7,586 nt of DNA from Candidatus Schekmanbacteria bacterium (GTDB lineage: Bacteria; CSSED10-310; JACPHN01): NCBI GenBank assembly GCA_016188575.1, contig JACPHN010000217.1:1-7586 (forward strand), given 5' to 3'. How positions within the stretch are numbered: the stretch's first letter is position 1; each line of letters begins with the position of its first letter. Under the pieces are notes generated by a model, which ran no database searches, was not told where the DNA came from, and saw only the letters and a program-made list of their open reading frames with translations. Positions 1 to 6,169 of this stretch are shown here, one piece after another. The position numbers and the translations under genes were made by a program.

Positions 1-1572
1 GTTGGGATCGATCTGGTTCTCCTGGCGCCGGATAATCTGGGTCAAGTTGGCTTCGGTGAGAAACCGGAGCGGCACGGCAGGGCGATCGTCGAGGAAGGCG
101 GATTCCGCCATGAACCGCTTGCGCGCATCGTTGATGAAGCTCAAATCGAGCCCGGGCCCGAGGATGGCGTGGCGAAGCTCCGGGGCGGTGACGCCGCGGA
201 TCTGCTCGTTGAACGCAAAGGTGTGCCAAAGAATGTTGCGCGCGACGAAGGATGCGTAGGGCGCCAGCCCGATGTAATGCTTGACGTCGATCTGTTTCGC
301 GAGCGAGGCGCCGCTGCCACTGGCCGAGACATCGTTGCGTATGGCGGGGTCGAAGGCCGACAGCTCCAGCCGCGTCACGATCTCGTTGTGAATTGGACCG
401 TATCCGGGATCGATCTGGTGGGTGTGGACGGCGTAGGTCCCGCCCGGGCGGTCGTGCCAGAGCCGGGCGACGGTCCGGGTCAGGAGCCGAAGCATCCCGC
501 GGACTCTTTGAAAGTTGCTCAACGTGGAGAGCTTGTTCGTCAGCATCGACATGAGCGCCGGGTGAAAGGGATAGTCCCGGCGAAAGTTGGCAACCGGGTC
601 CTCATCGATCCGCGGCGCCGGCAGATCAGCGGCGTGTTGGTTCCAGAGTCTGCCGTACTCGCCGACGACCAGGGCCGCGGCCGCGTCATCGATGGCCTTG
701 AACAGCCGGCGCCGCAGCACCTGAGCGGTCTCGGGCTCGGAGGTAGGATCGAGCACGGTGGCCTTGCGGGCGGCGACGCTTTCGATCTCCTCGAACTTTC
801 TGGCGATGAATTCGTTTTCGCTGGAATAAGCATCGGTCGCTTTGCAGGTCTTGCCGATGGCCAACGTGAACACGAGCGCCGCGCCCGGGGAGCTTTCCAC
901 CGCCTTACAGAGCCCGGTGAGAAAGGGCGTGAGCTGATCACCTTCCGCGCGGCCACGCACCTTGCGCAGGTAGACCGAGAGCTCGTCGAGCAGAATCAGC
1001 GTGGGCTGACCGCCGAACAGGTCGCGCAGCGTTTCCGCTCCGGGCGCGACGCGCTGCTGGTCGCTGGCCGCTACCGACCGATACCCGGCGGCACCAGCGA
1101 GCGCGTAAGCGAGCTCTCCCCACGGCGTGTAGGCGCACACGTCGTCGCCGAGTCGCCGGCCGTTCAGCGGATCCGCGTTCTCGCCGTCCCACGCCGCCAG
1201 GCGAGCTCCCGCTCGCGGGATGATCGTCGGGTCGAGGAATTCCGCAGCGTTGGCGACGCCGGCCATGCCTTTGGCGAGGTGGCTGAGCGCGATCAGCGCG
1301 TGGGTCTTGCCGCCGCCATACTGGGTGTCGAGGCGAAAGATCGATGCCGCCTCGCCACCCAGGCCGCGGAGCCGTAACGCAACGTTTCGGAGCACGGCCC
1401 GCAGCCCCTGCGTGGGGTGGGTGTTGGCAAAGAAGGTGGCGGGGTCCGCGTATTCGAGCGGTGCGGATCCGGGCCGCAGAACCTGCGCGAGGTCGGCCGC
1501 GTAATCGGATTCCTTGATGCTGCCGCTCAACACATCGTCACGCGGTTCGCAGAGCTCAAATAGCGTCTTCAT
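1..1572 (-). CDS. DUF499-type AAA-like ATPase, 3' end outside window
   Basis: The frame is open for 524 codons from ATG at 1572 to the window edge with no stop, so the C-terminus is missing. Seen: a Walker A at residues 81-91 (LDTQYGGGKTH, K89), a Walker B at 190-198 (PTLILLDEL, D196/E197), a strand ALVFTLA near 232, a segment RKFEEIESVAARKATVL near 254, YPFHP at 334-338 and SNFQRVRGMLRLL near 352. This order is typical of DUF499 ATP-binding proteins. From family knowledge, these are often about 1000 residues long and are encoded beside DUF1156 methyltransferase-like and other anti-phage-associated genes; those partners, if present, would lie left of position 1. The start overlaps the upstream helix-turn-helix gene as ATGA, which implies translational coupling. 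The role is probably cytoplasmic, NTP-driven defence; that is inference. The family call is strong and the exact system is not known. Confidence 0.88.
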   Translation of the reverse strand, partial: MKTLFELCEPRDDVLSGSIKESDYAADLAQVLRPGSAPLEYADPATFFANTHPTQGLRAVLRNVALRLRGLGGEAASIFRLDTQYGGGKTHALIALSHLAKGMAGVANAAEFLDPTIIPRAGARLAAWDGENADPLNGRRLGDDVCAYTPWGELAYALAGAAGYRSVAASDQQRVAPGAETLRDLFGGQPTLILLDELSVYLRKVRGRAEGDQLTPFLTGLCKAVESSPGAALVFTLAIGKTCKATDAYSSENEFIARKFEEIESVAARKATVLDPTSEPETAQVLRRRLFKAIDDAAAALVVGEYGRLWNQHAADLPAPRIDEDPVANFRRDYPFHPALMSMLTNKLSTLSNFQRVRGMLRLLTRTVARLWHDRPGGTYAVHTHQIDPGYGPIHNEIVTRLELSAFDPAIRNDVSASGSGASLAKQIDVKHYIGLAPYASFVARNILWHTFAFNEQIRGVTAPELRHAILGPGLDLSFINDARKRFMAESAFLDDRPAVPLRFLTEANLTQIIRRQENQIDPN

Positions 1573-1847
1573 CGGCACTCACTCTCCCCCACTTTTTTCC
1601 TGCGCGCTCGGCAGCCACTGGTCGCTAGCTTCTCGCCCCGCCCTGCGCTGTCGGCACACCGGAATCGCCGCGAGCTGCCGGCCGTCGACCCCAGGACCCG
1701 GCGTTGCGCGGCCATGCGGAACAAGCAGCGCTCGGTCACCTTGAGGTAGGCCGCCACGCCTCTGATCGTCAGGGTATCTTCCTGCGTGGCATGGGCTTGG
1801 GTTTCCGCGTCTTCTGGGACGCTAGTGCAGCCATGGCAAAGAAGCAA
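1569..1847 (-). CDS. Small excisionase/MerR-like helix-turn-helix protein, possibly degenerate
   Basis: A 92-residue frame. Residues 25-52 contain DTLTIRGVAAYLKVTER and then an AAQRRV segment, which is the hallmark of excisionase/BldC-like winged-helix DNA-binding proteins. In that family the helix is followed by a glycine turn, a SWRFRR-type strand and a W-containing tail. Here only RFR (61-63) survives, both tryptophans are absent and the tail is Arg/Ser/Gly rich, so the C-terminal half looks diverged or frameshifted. The only in-frame start I see is TTG at 1847; the frame is closed upstream by a stop at 1872-1874 and has no ATG or GTG before the domain. The stop overlaps the ATG of the DUF499 gene. 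A likely role is a DNA-binding partner or regulator of that operon, by inference from position. It may be decaying while still providing ribosome access to the next gene. Confidence 0.6.
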   Translation of the reverse strand: MLLCHGCTSVPEDAETQAHATQEDTLTIRGVAAYLKVTERCLFRMAAQRRVLGSTAGSSRRFRCADSAGRGEKLATSGCRARRKKVGESECR

Positions 1848-1921
1848 GGCTCCTGATGCGCTCCGCGGATCTCATATCGAGCCGTTCAAATCATCCTTGC
1901 TCGCCTCCCAAGTGATGCGGG

Positions 1922-2458
1922 TCAGGTTTTCGTGAGCTTGACACGTCTGCAAATGCGATCCATGCTGAGGTTGTCTACTGATGCAGTAGCGGAGGCGTAG
2001 AGTTGCAGGGTGTGCCGAACTTGGTCGCGACAGCGTTGGGCGCGGTTCTTGTGCTCATGCGCATATCCAGCTCGGGACGGCGTCGCCTTGGTCGGTAACG
2101 CGCAGGGACTCGAGCGTATGATAGTAAAGATCCGACCGATCGTGCAGTAATCACGTCGCGGCCCACTGTTCGGCGGCGCACAAGGCAACAGCCAGTCGAG
2201 GCGGTCCTCGTCTGGTGCCGGGGGCATGTCTTGTGCAGCGGCTTCCGGCGCCGGCGTGTCACGGTCCACGTACAGAATCGGATCCGCAGCACCTGGAGCC
2301 GGCTCGAGCTCGGCGATCGTCCGAAACTCCTCGCTTGCCCTGTCGCCGGCGGCCTCGGCCTCCGCCGCCAGCGGAAACGCAGCGGCATCGCCGCTGCTGG
2401 TGGTGGTGGTGGGCGGCCAAGCGCATGCACGCGACGTCCTGACGGACGACGACTTCAT
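1922..2458 (-). other. Unrecognised open frame, possible gene remnant; 1875-2225 otherwise empty
   Basis: From 1875 to 2225 I recognise no gene on either strand. The minus-strand frame ending at 1922 reads like protein only between about 2390 and 2190, where it is rich in Ala, Glu, Asp and Pro (for example RTIAELEPAPGAADPILYVD). Nearer its end it becomes Arg/Ser/Cys rich and unlike protein. A shifted minus frame gives a short protein-like run (DLYYHTLESLRVTDQGDAVP, about 2120-2060). This pattern could be a frameshifted remnant of an unknown protein, or chance in GC-rich DNA. The upstream part overlaps the DUF3883-like gene on the other strand, so both cannot be fully real. I assign no function. 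Confidence 0.15.
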
Positions 2459-2987
2459 CCGGCAGGCAAGACGTCGCGCTCAGGGCGGCAAGCGTGCCGA
2501 AGACGCCGTGCTGAACCTGGCGGTGTCCGACCCTCTCATCTGGCGACGCGCAGACGCAGTAGGGTTCGAGGCTGCCTTCGAGCGCGTGGCGCGCGTCTTC
2601 GATGCTCGGGATAGCAACACGGCCCGCGCACGGTTCGACGCCGCAACGACGGAGTCGAACATGAGGCGCTTCCTCCACGTCACTGAGTACGTCGGCAACG
2701 TGGGATTCGATTTTCTGGTTCCGAGCTCCGGGCGCCTGCTCTTCGTCGAGGTCAAGTGTGTGTCCGAGCTGCGGAGGGCAGCCTTCTTCCTCTCCGAGAA
2801 CGAACGGCGGTGAGCGCTTCGGCGCCGTGAGGCGGGCCTGGACGGGAGGCTGTGGCTGGTCGCGGGGAACGGCGAGAGCCTGGCCGCGACCTCGATCATC
2901 GAGCCGTTCGACCGGCACACCGCTCCACTTGCAGCGGTGGCCCATGACGGCCTGCGGCCGGGCAAGTGGTTCTTCGTCCTCGGGTAG
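2226..2987 (+). pseudogene. DUF3883-like PD-(D/E)XK protein broken by an in-frame TGA
   Basis: The frame runs from 2226 to TAG at 2985-2987 with one internal TGA at 2811-2813. Before the TGA lies VGFDFLVPSSGRLLFVEVKC, giving the PD-(D/E)XK residues D162, E175 and K177, followed by AAFFLSENERR. After the TGA the same frame continues with GLDGRLWLVAGNGESLAA and ends in PGKWFFVLG. DUF3883 domains normally run unbroken from the ExK strand through an FFLS-NE segment to a final W/Y-L-V strand, so the two halves are one domain split by a nonsense codon, probably CGA to TGA. The first 58 or so residues (2226-2399) are Ala/Ser rich and unconvincing. A likelier start is one of the four GTG codons at 2400-2411, giving about 190 residues; I see no clear ribosome binding site. 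DUF3883 proteins are common in restriction and phage-defence loci. The substrate is unknown. Confidence 0.65.
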
Positions 2988-3273
2988 GAGTTGACGGTGT
3001 CCTGCTCCGACCAGATGCCGACCAAGGGCGCAGGCCGGCGCGGTGCAGGCACCCGAGAAGCGGCGTCCGCTGTTGAACGGCCGCTCTCGGGATCGCCGGG
3101 CTGTTGAACGCGCCCCCCGACTTTCCCCCGCTCTCCGATCCAGAGAGCCGGATCGGGCCCGCGAAGGCCCCGGAGGACGCCCGGCAGGTTCTCCGCCTCA
3201 CCGTCGCCGAGAGCCGCATCGAGGTGGCTGCGGGCGGAAACTCCTTTGCAGTCCCGCCCTTGTACGGCGAAGT

Positions 3274-3293
3274 CCCGGCGGTTGCCCGCCGGG
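3274..3293. repeat. Perfect 8-bp hairpin with tetraloop
   Basis: CCCGGCGG at 3274-3281 pairs perfectly with CCGCCGGG at 3286-3293 across a 4-base loop. Read on the minus strand the loop is GCAA, a GNRA-type tetraloop, which favours an RNA function on that strand. No T-tract follows on either strand, so it is not a classical terminator. Confidence 0.7.
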
Positions 3294-3310
3294 GCCCCTG
3301 TGAACCGTGG

Positions 3311-3334
3311 CTCCTCCACCGCTTGGTGGGGGAG
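3311..3334. repeat. 10-bp hairpin, 17 nt from the preceding one
   Basis: CTCCTCCACC at 3311-3320 pairs with GGTGGGGGAG at 3325-3334 (one T-G wobble) across the loop GCTT. There is no adjacent T-run, so a Rho-independent terminator is not supported. A third stem in the same stretch is CCGATCC at 3135-3141 with GGATCGG at 3150-3156. Confidence 0.6.
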
Positions 3335-3532
3335 CGTGAATGGCTCAAATAGGGCCGACCTTGTCCGACGCAGGAGTGACCCAACGGTTTACGGGCGTTG
3401 CGCGTAACTGTCGGATTTCCCTGGTCAGCGAGGCGGCCAAGGCATGCTGTCCCCCGGCGTGCTTCGTGTCCCGGAAGGTCCGGACCGGGGGTTACGACGA
3501 ACCACATACAGTCTGAACGACGTGTCCTTCGG

Positions 3533-3587
3533 GCTGAACCTCTTGCGGAAAGTTACGCGTCGCGTTACTTTCTGCGCGAGGTTCAGC
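3533..3587 (+). promoter_or_regulatory. Near-perfect palindrome abutting abiEi, likely AbiEi operator
   Basis: Two 27-base arms (3533-3559 and 3561-3587) around a single central T match at 23 of 27 positions. The outer 10 bases (GCTGAACCTC) and the inner blocks are exact. The right arm ends one base before the ATG at 3589. AbiEi antitoxins of characterised AbiE systems repress their own operon by binding inverted repeats upstream of the gene, so this fits an autoregulatory operator. A weak promoter could lie inside it (TTGCGG at 3543, TACTTT at 3565). Folded as RNA, the same sequence would also hide the translation start region. Confidence 0.6.
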
Positions 3588-3588
3588 G

Positions 3589-3858
3589 ATGGCGAGTCCC
3601 GGCACCCTACTTGAATGGATCGAGGCGCTCCCAGAAGCGGGGAGGTACGTCTTCACGCGCGCCGACGTCGACGCGGTGACGGACGCCTCCGCAGCGGCCA
3701 TCAAGATGACCCTCTACCGCCTGAAGAAGAGCGGTGCCATCGTCAGCCCGAAGCGGGACTTCTTCGTCGTGGTCCCACGCGAGTACCGCGCGGCGGGTTG
3801 TCCTCCGGCGAGCTGGTTCGTCGATGACCTCTTGCGTCACCTCGGGAGGCGCTACTAG
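3589..3858 (+). CDS. abiEi: AbiEi-type antitoxin, N-terminal winged-helix half (ends at amber codon)
   Basis: 89 residues from ATG 3589 to TAG 3856-3858. Residues 5-65 form the AbiEi winged-helix domain: a WIEALPEAGRYVFTRADVD-type start, recognition helix IKMTLYRLKKSG and a wing around DFFVVVPREY. It then continues with PPASWFVDDLLRHLG, the usual linker into the antitoxin domain. In relatives the next residues are a Tyr followed by VGLLSAAA. Here a TAG stands where that Tyr codon (TAC or TAT) is expected, and the frame is intact on the other side, so this is one gene split by a single nonsense change. From family knowledge, AbiEi is the antitoxin and autorepressor of type IV toxin-antitoxin systems that block phage. 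The N-terminal half alone could still bind the palindrome directly upstream. The ATG lacks a clear Shine-Dalgarno because the palindrome fills that space. Confidence 0.85.
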   Translation: MASPGTLLEWIEALPEAGRYVFTRADVDAVTDASAAAIKMTLYRLKKSGAIVSPKRDFFVVVPREYRAAGCPPASWFVDDLLRHLGRRY

Positions 3859-4383
3859 GTGGGGCTGCTGAGCGCCGCTGCTCACCATGGTGCGGGGCAT
3901 CAGCAGCCCATGGCCTTCCAGGTAATCGTGGACGCGGCCGAGCGCGACATCGCGGCGGGGCGCGTCCGCATCGACTTGCACGTGAGCAACCTCTGCGACG
4001 GCGCGGCCACCCAGCCCGTGCAGACCGAGACGGGCACGATGGAGGTTGCGACGCCCGAGACGACCGCCCTCGACCTCGTGCGCTTCCCGGCCGCGTCCGG
4101 GTACTGGAGCAACATCGCCACCGTCCTCTCGGAGTTGGCGGAGAAGCTTGACCCCAAGGCGCTCGCAGCGGGTGCATCGCGCGTAGCCCGGACCGACGTG
4201 CAGCGCCTCGGATGGCTTCTCGACTTCGTCGAGCAGCCGGACCTGGCCAACGCCCTGGCTGCCACGGTCGCGGGCAAACGCCTGCTGCCGACCCCGCTCA
4301 CGGGTGCGCGCGAATCGACGAGCGCCCCTCTCGACGACCGCTGGCACGTTCTGGTCAACGACGACGTGGAGCCGGACCTATGA
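3859..4383 (+). CDS. abiEi: AbiEi-type antitoxin, C-terminal half with its own plausible start
   Basis: 174 residues in the same frame as the preceding half, beginning with GTG directly after the TAG. Seen: VGLLSAAAHHGAGHQQPMAF at the start, EVATPETTALDLVRFP at about 62-77, a helical WSNIATVLSELAEKL region, and the family ending WHVLVN followed by EPDL. Together the halves make about 264 codons, the normal AbiEi length. A GGGAGG at 3844-3849 lies 9 bases before GTG 3859, so separate translation is credible. In studied AbiE systems the C-terminal domain neutralises the toxin while the N-terminal domain is needed for repression, so this half could keep antitoxin activity. The gene ends in an ATGA overlap with the toxin start, but the toxin is lost. 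It may be a pseudogene half or a functional orphan; I cannot tell which from sequence. Confidence 0.83.
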   Translation: MGLLSAAAHHGAGHQQPMAFQVIVDAAERDIAAGRVRIDLHVSNLCDGAATQPVQTETGTMEVATPETTALDLVRFPAASGYWSNIATVLSELAEKLDPKALAAGASRVARTDVQRLGWLLDFVEQPDLANALAATVAGKRLLPTPLTGARESTSAPLDDRWHVLVNDDVEPDL

Positions 4384-4415
4384 TCCCGAGAGCGAGCAAA
4401 TCCAACCACCTATAG
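4380..4415 (+). pseudogene. abiEii: AbiEii toxin stub
   Basis: ATG 4380-4382 overlaps the AbiEi stop (TGA 4381-4383), the normal coupling in AbiE operons. The first residues, MIPRA, match the usual start of AbiEii nucleotidyltransferase toxins. After about five codons the similarity stops and the frame ends at TAG 4413-4415. I find none of the expected toxin sequence in any frame between here and 4490, so the toxin body has been deleted or displaced. Confidence 0.6.
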
Positions 4416-4447
4416 GCCAACCACCTATAGGCCACCGGCTAGCCGGT
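4402..4447. repeat. 15-bp tandem duplication followed by a 14-bp palindrome
   Basis: CCAACCACCTATAGG occurs twice head to tail (4402-4416, 4417-4431), immediately after the toxin stub. ACCGGCTAGCCGGT at 4434-4447 is a perfect palindrome. The cluster marks the breakpoint where the AbiEii gene ends, and may be the scar of an excised element or a deletion. It also lies 45-90 bases downstream of the lipoprotein gene stop on the minus strand, but lacks the shape of a terminator. Confidence 0.7.
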
Positions 4448-4491
4448 AACCCCCCGCTGGAGGCTGGCAAGAGGCTGGACGAGAGCTGCTC

Positions 4492-5322
4492 TCAGAAGCA
4501 CCACGCATGAGCTTGCGGTTGGTCTCCGAGGTAAATTTCGATCTTTCCCGTGCGATCGCCGGGAACATCCTCGCCGGAAGAGCAGCCGATCTCGGACAGC
4601 TCGTATCTCGTCTGTCCCTGGATGAAGCTGAACACCTGGGCTGAGCAGCGGCCGGTGCCCCTGATGTCCCACACGCCCTCAGAGATCTGCATGTCGGGTG
4701 GATCTGGCGGAAAGTGGGGCTTGTCCCACGCGCGGAAGCGAATCCGCGGGGGGAGGACGGCGGCGGAATGGCTATCGGACTCGACGACGATCCGGAGCTT
4801 CGCGGTCTCGCATGTGAATTCCAGCCCCATGGGCGCGGGCTTCTTCGGGTCGAACGATGATCTGGGCAAGTTGACCGTCCGGAGCCGCCAGGACCCGGTC
4901 TCGCCCTCGCCGATCCGCGACGCCCACAGCAAGCCGTTGGCGAAGCTCATCTCGTCAAGACCGACGAGCTGGTCGCGGGAGGACCTCAGGACGGTCTCCC
5001 GCAGCTCGGGAGGAAACGCTTGATCGAATCCGTTCTCGAGCGCGCGGGGGTTGTCCAGAGTGGTGATGCTGAAGTCAGGGTGGTTGATCCGCAGAGGGAA
5101 TCTGACCAGGAGGGCCATGGCCGCGGCGTCGTGGCGAGCGAGGGCTCCGCGGAGCTCGCGCTCGAACCGGTCCATGCCAGCCTGGAGGGCATCGGCGGCG
5201 GACGCCGCTTGGGCGGGAGTGGGGGCGTTGAGGTGTGTGGGCTCGGCGGCCTGCGCGCAGCCGGCGAGAGCGAGACTAGAGACCGGGATGACCCACAGCA
5301 CGGCAAGAGCAAGAGATCTCAT
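4492..5322 (-). CDS. Predicted lipoprotein with NTF2-like N-terminal region and Cys-rich C-terminal domain
   Basis: 276 residues, ATG at 5322 preceded by AAAGGTGA 4 bases upstream. Residues 1-21 are a signal peptide ending in a lipobox (LAGC, C22), so the mature protein is probably lipid-anchored in the envelope. Residues 47-150 (RFERELRGALARHDAAAMA, then NHPDFSIT, AFPPEL and a GLLWASRIGEGE stretch) resemble NTF2-like accessory domains. Residues 165-276 form a beta-rich region with an IRFRAWDKP segment, a GTGRC motif and a WC ending. Its cysteines (171, 226, 247, 275) could make two disulfides, as expected outside the cytoplasm. I recall similar two-part proteins in Gram-negative genomes but know no function. 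It appears intact, unlike most neighbours, and probably stands alone: its upstream neighbour is a toxin remnant 37 bases away. Confidence 0.85.
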   Translation of the reverse strand: MRSLALAVLWVIPVSSLALAGCAQAAEPTHLNAPTPAQAASAADALQAGMDRFERELRGALARHDAAAMALLVRFPLRINHPDFSITTLDNPRALENGFDQAFPPELRETVLRSSRDQLVGLDEMSFANGLLWASRIGEGETGSWRLRTVNLPRSSFDPKKPAPMGLEFTCETAKLRIVVESDSHSAAVLPPRIRFRAWDKPHFPPDPPDMQISEGVWDIRGTGRCSAQVFSFIQGQTRYELSEIGCSSGEDVPGDRTGKIEIYLGDQPQAHAWCF

Positions 5323-5358
5323 GGAATCACCTTTCTTCCAGGAGCCCCTGAATCCAGA

Positions 5359-5553
5359 TCAACTGCCTTGTTCGAATCTGTTCTGCTCATAGGCCCGCCG
5401 CTCTTTCCGGTCGGCGTCACGTGCGCTGATGATCCGCGTGTAGAAGCGTCCGTCAGCCGCGCGTCGTTCCGAATACGTTACCCGCAACACTCGTCCTTCA
5501 CTCGTCGTTCCGATTTCATGCCGGAGAGATGCAATAAATCTACTCTGAAAGTT
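5359..5553 (-). pseudogene. brnT: BrnT-like toxin, C-terminal remnant
   Basis: An open minus frame of 64 residues with no convincing start codon, bounded upstream by TAG at 5554-5556. It contains GTTSEGRVLRVTYSERR, then YTRIISARDADRKERRAYEQ. This is the second half of BrnT-family (RelE-like RNase) toxins, whose signature is a GR-L-V-Y-ER strand followed by RIISAR and ERR-Y. A complete BrnT is about 90 residues; roughly the first 40-45 are missing. The lost end coincides with the 3' end of the low-GC gene 5540-6169, so insertion of that segment probably truncated the toxin. No BrnA antitoxin follows: the lipoprotein gene begins 37 bases downstream. A toxin without its antitoxin is tolerable only if inactive, which fits. 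Confidence 0.68.
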
Positions 5554-6169
5554 CTATTCTTCCTGACGGTTCAGCTTGGCATACAATGTGGCTCAATATT
5601 CCCAAAATACCGGCAACGCGTTCAATATAATACTCTTTCAGATCTATATACAGAATATCGCTCAGTTTTACGAATCTCCAGTTACTTCCATTTGTGACCA
5701 CTCCATAAACTTGGGAAATCGGATTCCCTTTCCGCTCGTTAAACAGCCTTGCTGCTATCATCTCAGCTGCGCATTGTGGGAAACCGGCCTTGATATTGTC
5801 ATTCTTGGCTTCAACGACTGAAATAATCGGAGAGCTCACATACAACTGTTCCTTAGATAATGAAATTAGATAATCGCACGTTCCAGTCAAACCCAATTCC
5901 TTGTCAACATCAAAGCTTATCCCTGAGAACAAGCTGATTCTATGTCTTAGCTTGCGTCGTAATTCGACGAGCACTGGGGTAATAATCAATTCCGAACGGG
6001 CTTTTTCTGTGTGGATCGCCAGCGCAAGAGGAATGTTCTCAATTAGTGTTTCATTCAGCAATTCAGAGGGCTGCACATCTGTAGCGTCAGGGAATAGATG
6101 AATCTCTTCCTCGATGGTCAGATTGAATTTCTCTTTGAGGTCGGAAAGCGTAAAGTCACTGTAAGACAT
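5540..6169 (-). CDS. Small PD-(D/E)XK-like protein of foreign origin
   Basis: 209 residues, ATG at 6169 with AAGGA 8 bases upstream, stop TAG at 5540-5542. Seen: TEKARSELIITPVLVELRR (E60), FSGISFDVD, then GTCDYLISLS (D99) and IISVVEAKNDNIKAG (E120, K122), followed by QCAAEMIAARLF and YGVVTNGSNWRFVKL. E60, D99 and E120-x-K122 followed by a Gln helix fit the PD-(D/E)XK nuclease fold. I associate near-identical patterns with uncharacterised proteins frequent in cyanobacteria. Base composition drops sharply here compared with both flanks, with many AT-ending codons, which supports recent transfer. The last dozen residues seem to be an addition at the junction with the BrnT remnant. The role could be DNA cleavage in defence or a degenerate nuclease fold; the substrate is unknown. 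Confidence 0.82.
   Translation of the reverse strand: MSYSDFTLSDLKEKFNLTIEEEIHLFPDATDVQPSELLNETLIENIPLALAIHTEKARSELIITPVLVELRRKLRHRISLFSGISFDVDKELGLTGTCDYLISLSKEQLYVSSPIISVVEAKNDNIKAGFPQCAAEMIAARLFNERKGNPISQVYGVVTNGSNWRFVKLSDILYIDLKEYYIERVAGILGILSHIVCQAEPSGRIELSE

Larger units (their letters stand above)
2988..3532. other. Intergenic stretch with several strong hairpins, no convincing gene
   Basis: Long frames exist on both strands here, but their composition (Arg/Ser/Gly/Pro) and mutual overlap suggest GC-driven shadows. The best candidate is a plus frame ending at TAG 3350-3352 (TTG at 3104), which has fair codon usage but no motif I know. What stands out is secondary structure: hairpins at 3135-3156, 3274-3293 and 3311-3334, the 8-base palindrome GGGGCCCC at 3291-3298, the palindrome GGTCCGGACC near 3477, and an 11-base direct repeat (GCTGTTGAACG at 3069 and 3100). 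It could hold a structured RNA or the relic of a mobile element. Confidence 0.4.

Noticed and set aside
169-1377. A 402-codon plus-strand frame opposite the ATPase gene
   Set aside because: It is the antisense of a clearly real gene with Walker motifs; its composition is Arg/Gly/Val rich with no motifs.
2811-2825. TGA as selenocysteine, using the following hairpin as SECIS
   Set aside because: The expected residue here is a charged one, not Cys. The hairpin is only 4 bp and starts directly at the TGA, unlike a bacterial SECIS.
2259-3507. Long minus-strand frames (2259-2945, 2480-3319, 2896-3507)
   Set aside because: They overlap each other and the DUF3883-like gene and have shadow-type Arg/Ser/Pro composition; no family recognised.
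2811-3858. A genetic code with reassigned TGA or TAG
   Set aside because: Other genes in the window end normally on TGA (lipoprotein) and TAG (PD-(D/E)XK gene), and the two internal stops are different codons.
3607-4409. Minus-strand frames opposite abiEi
   Set aside because: Antisense of a well-recognised AbiEi gene.
4481-4493. GAGAG/CTCTC stem at the lipoprotein stop codon as a terminator
   Set aside because: It is a 5-bp stem with no T-tract on the minus strand, too weak to call.
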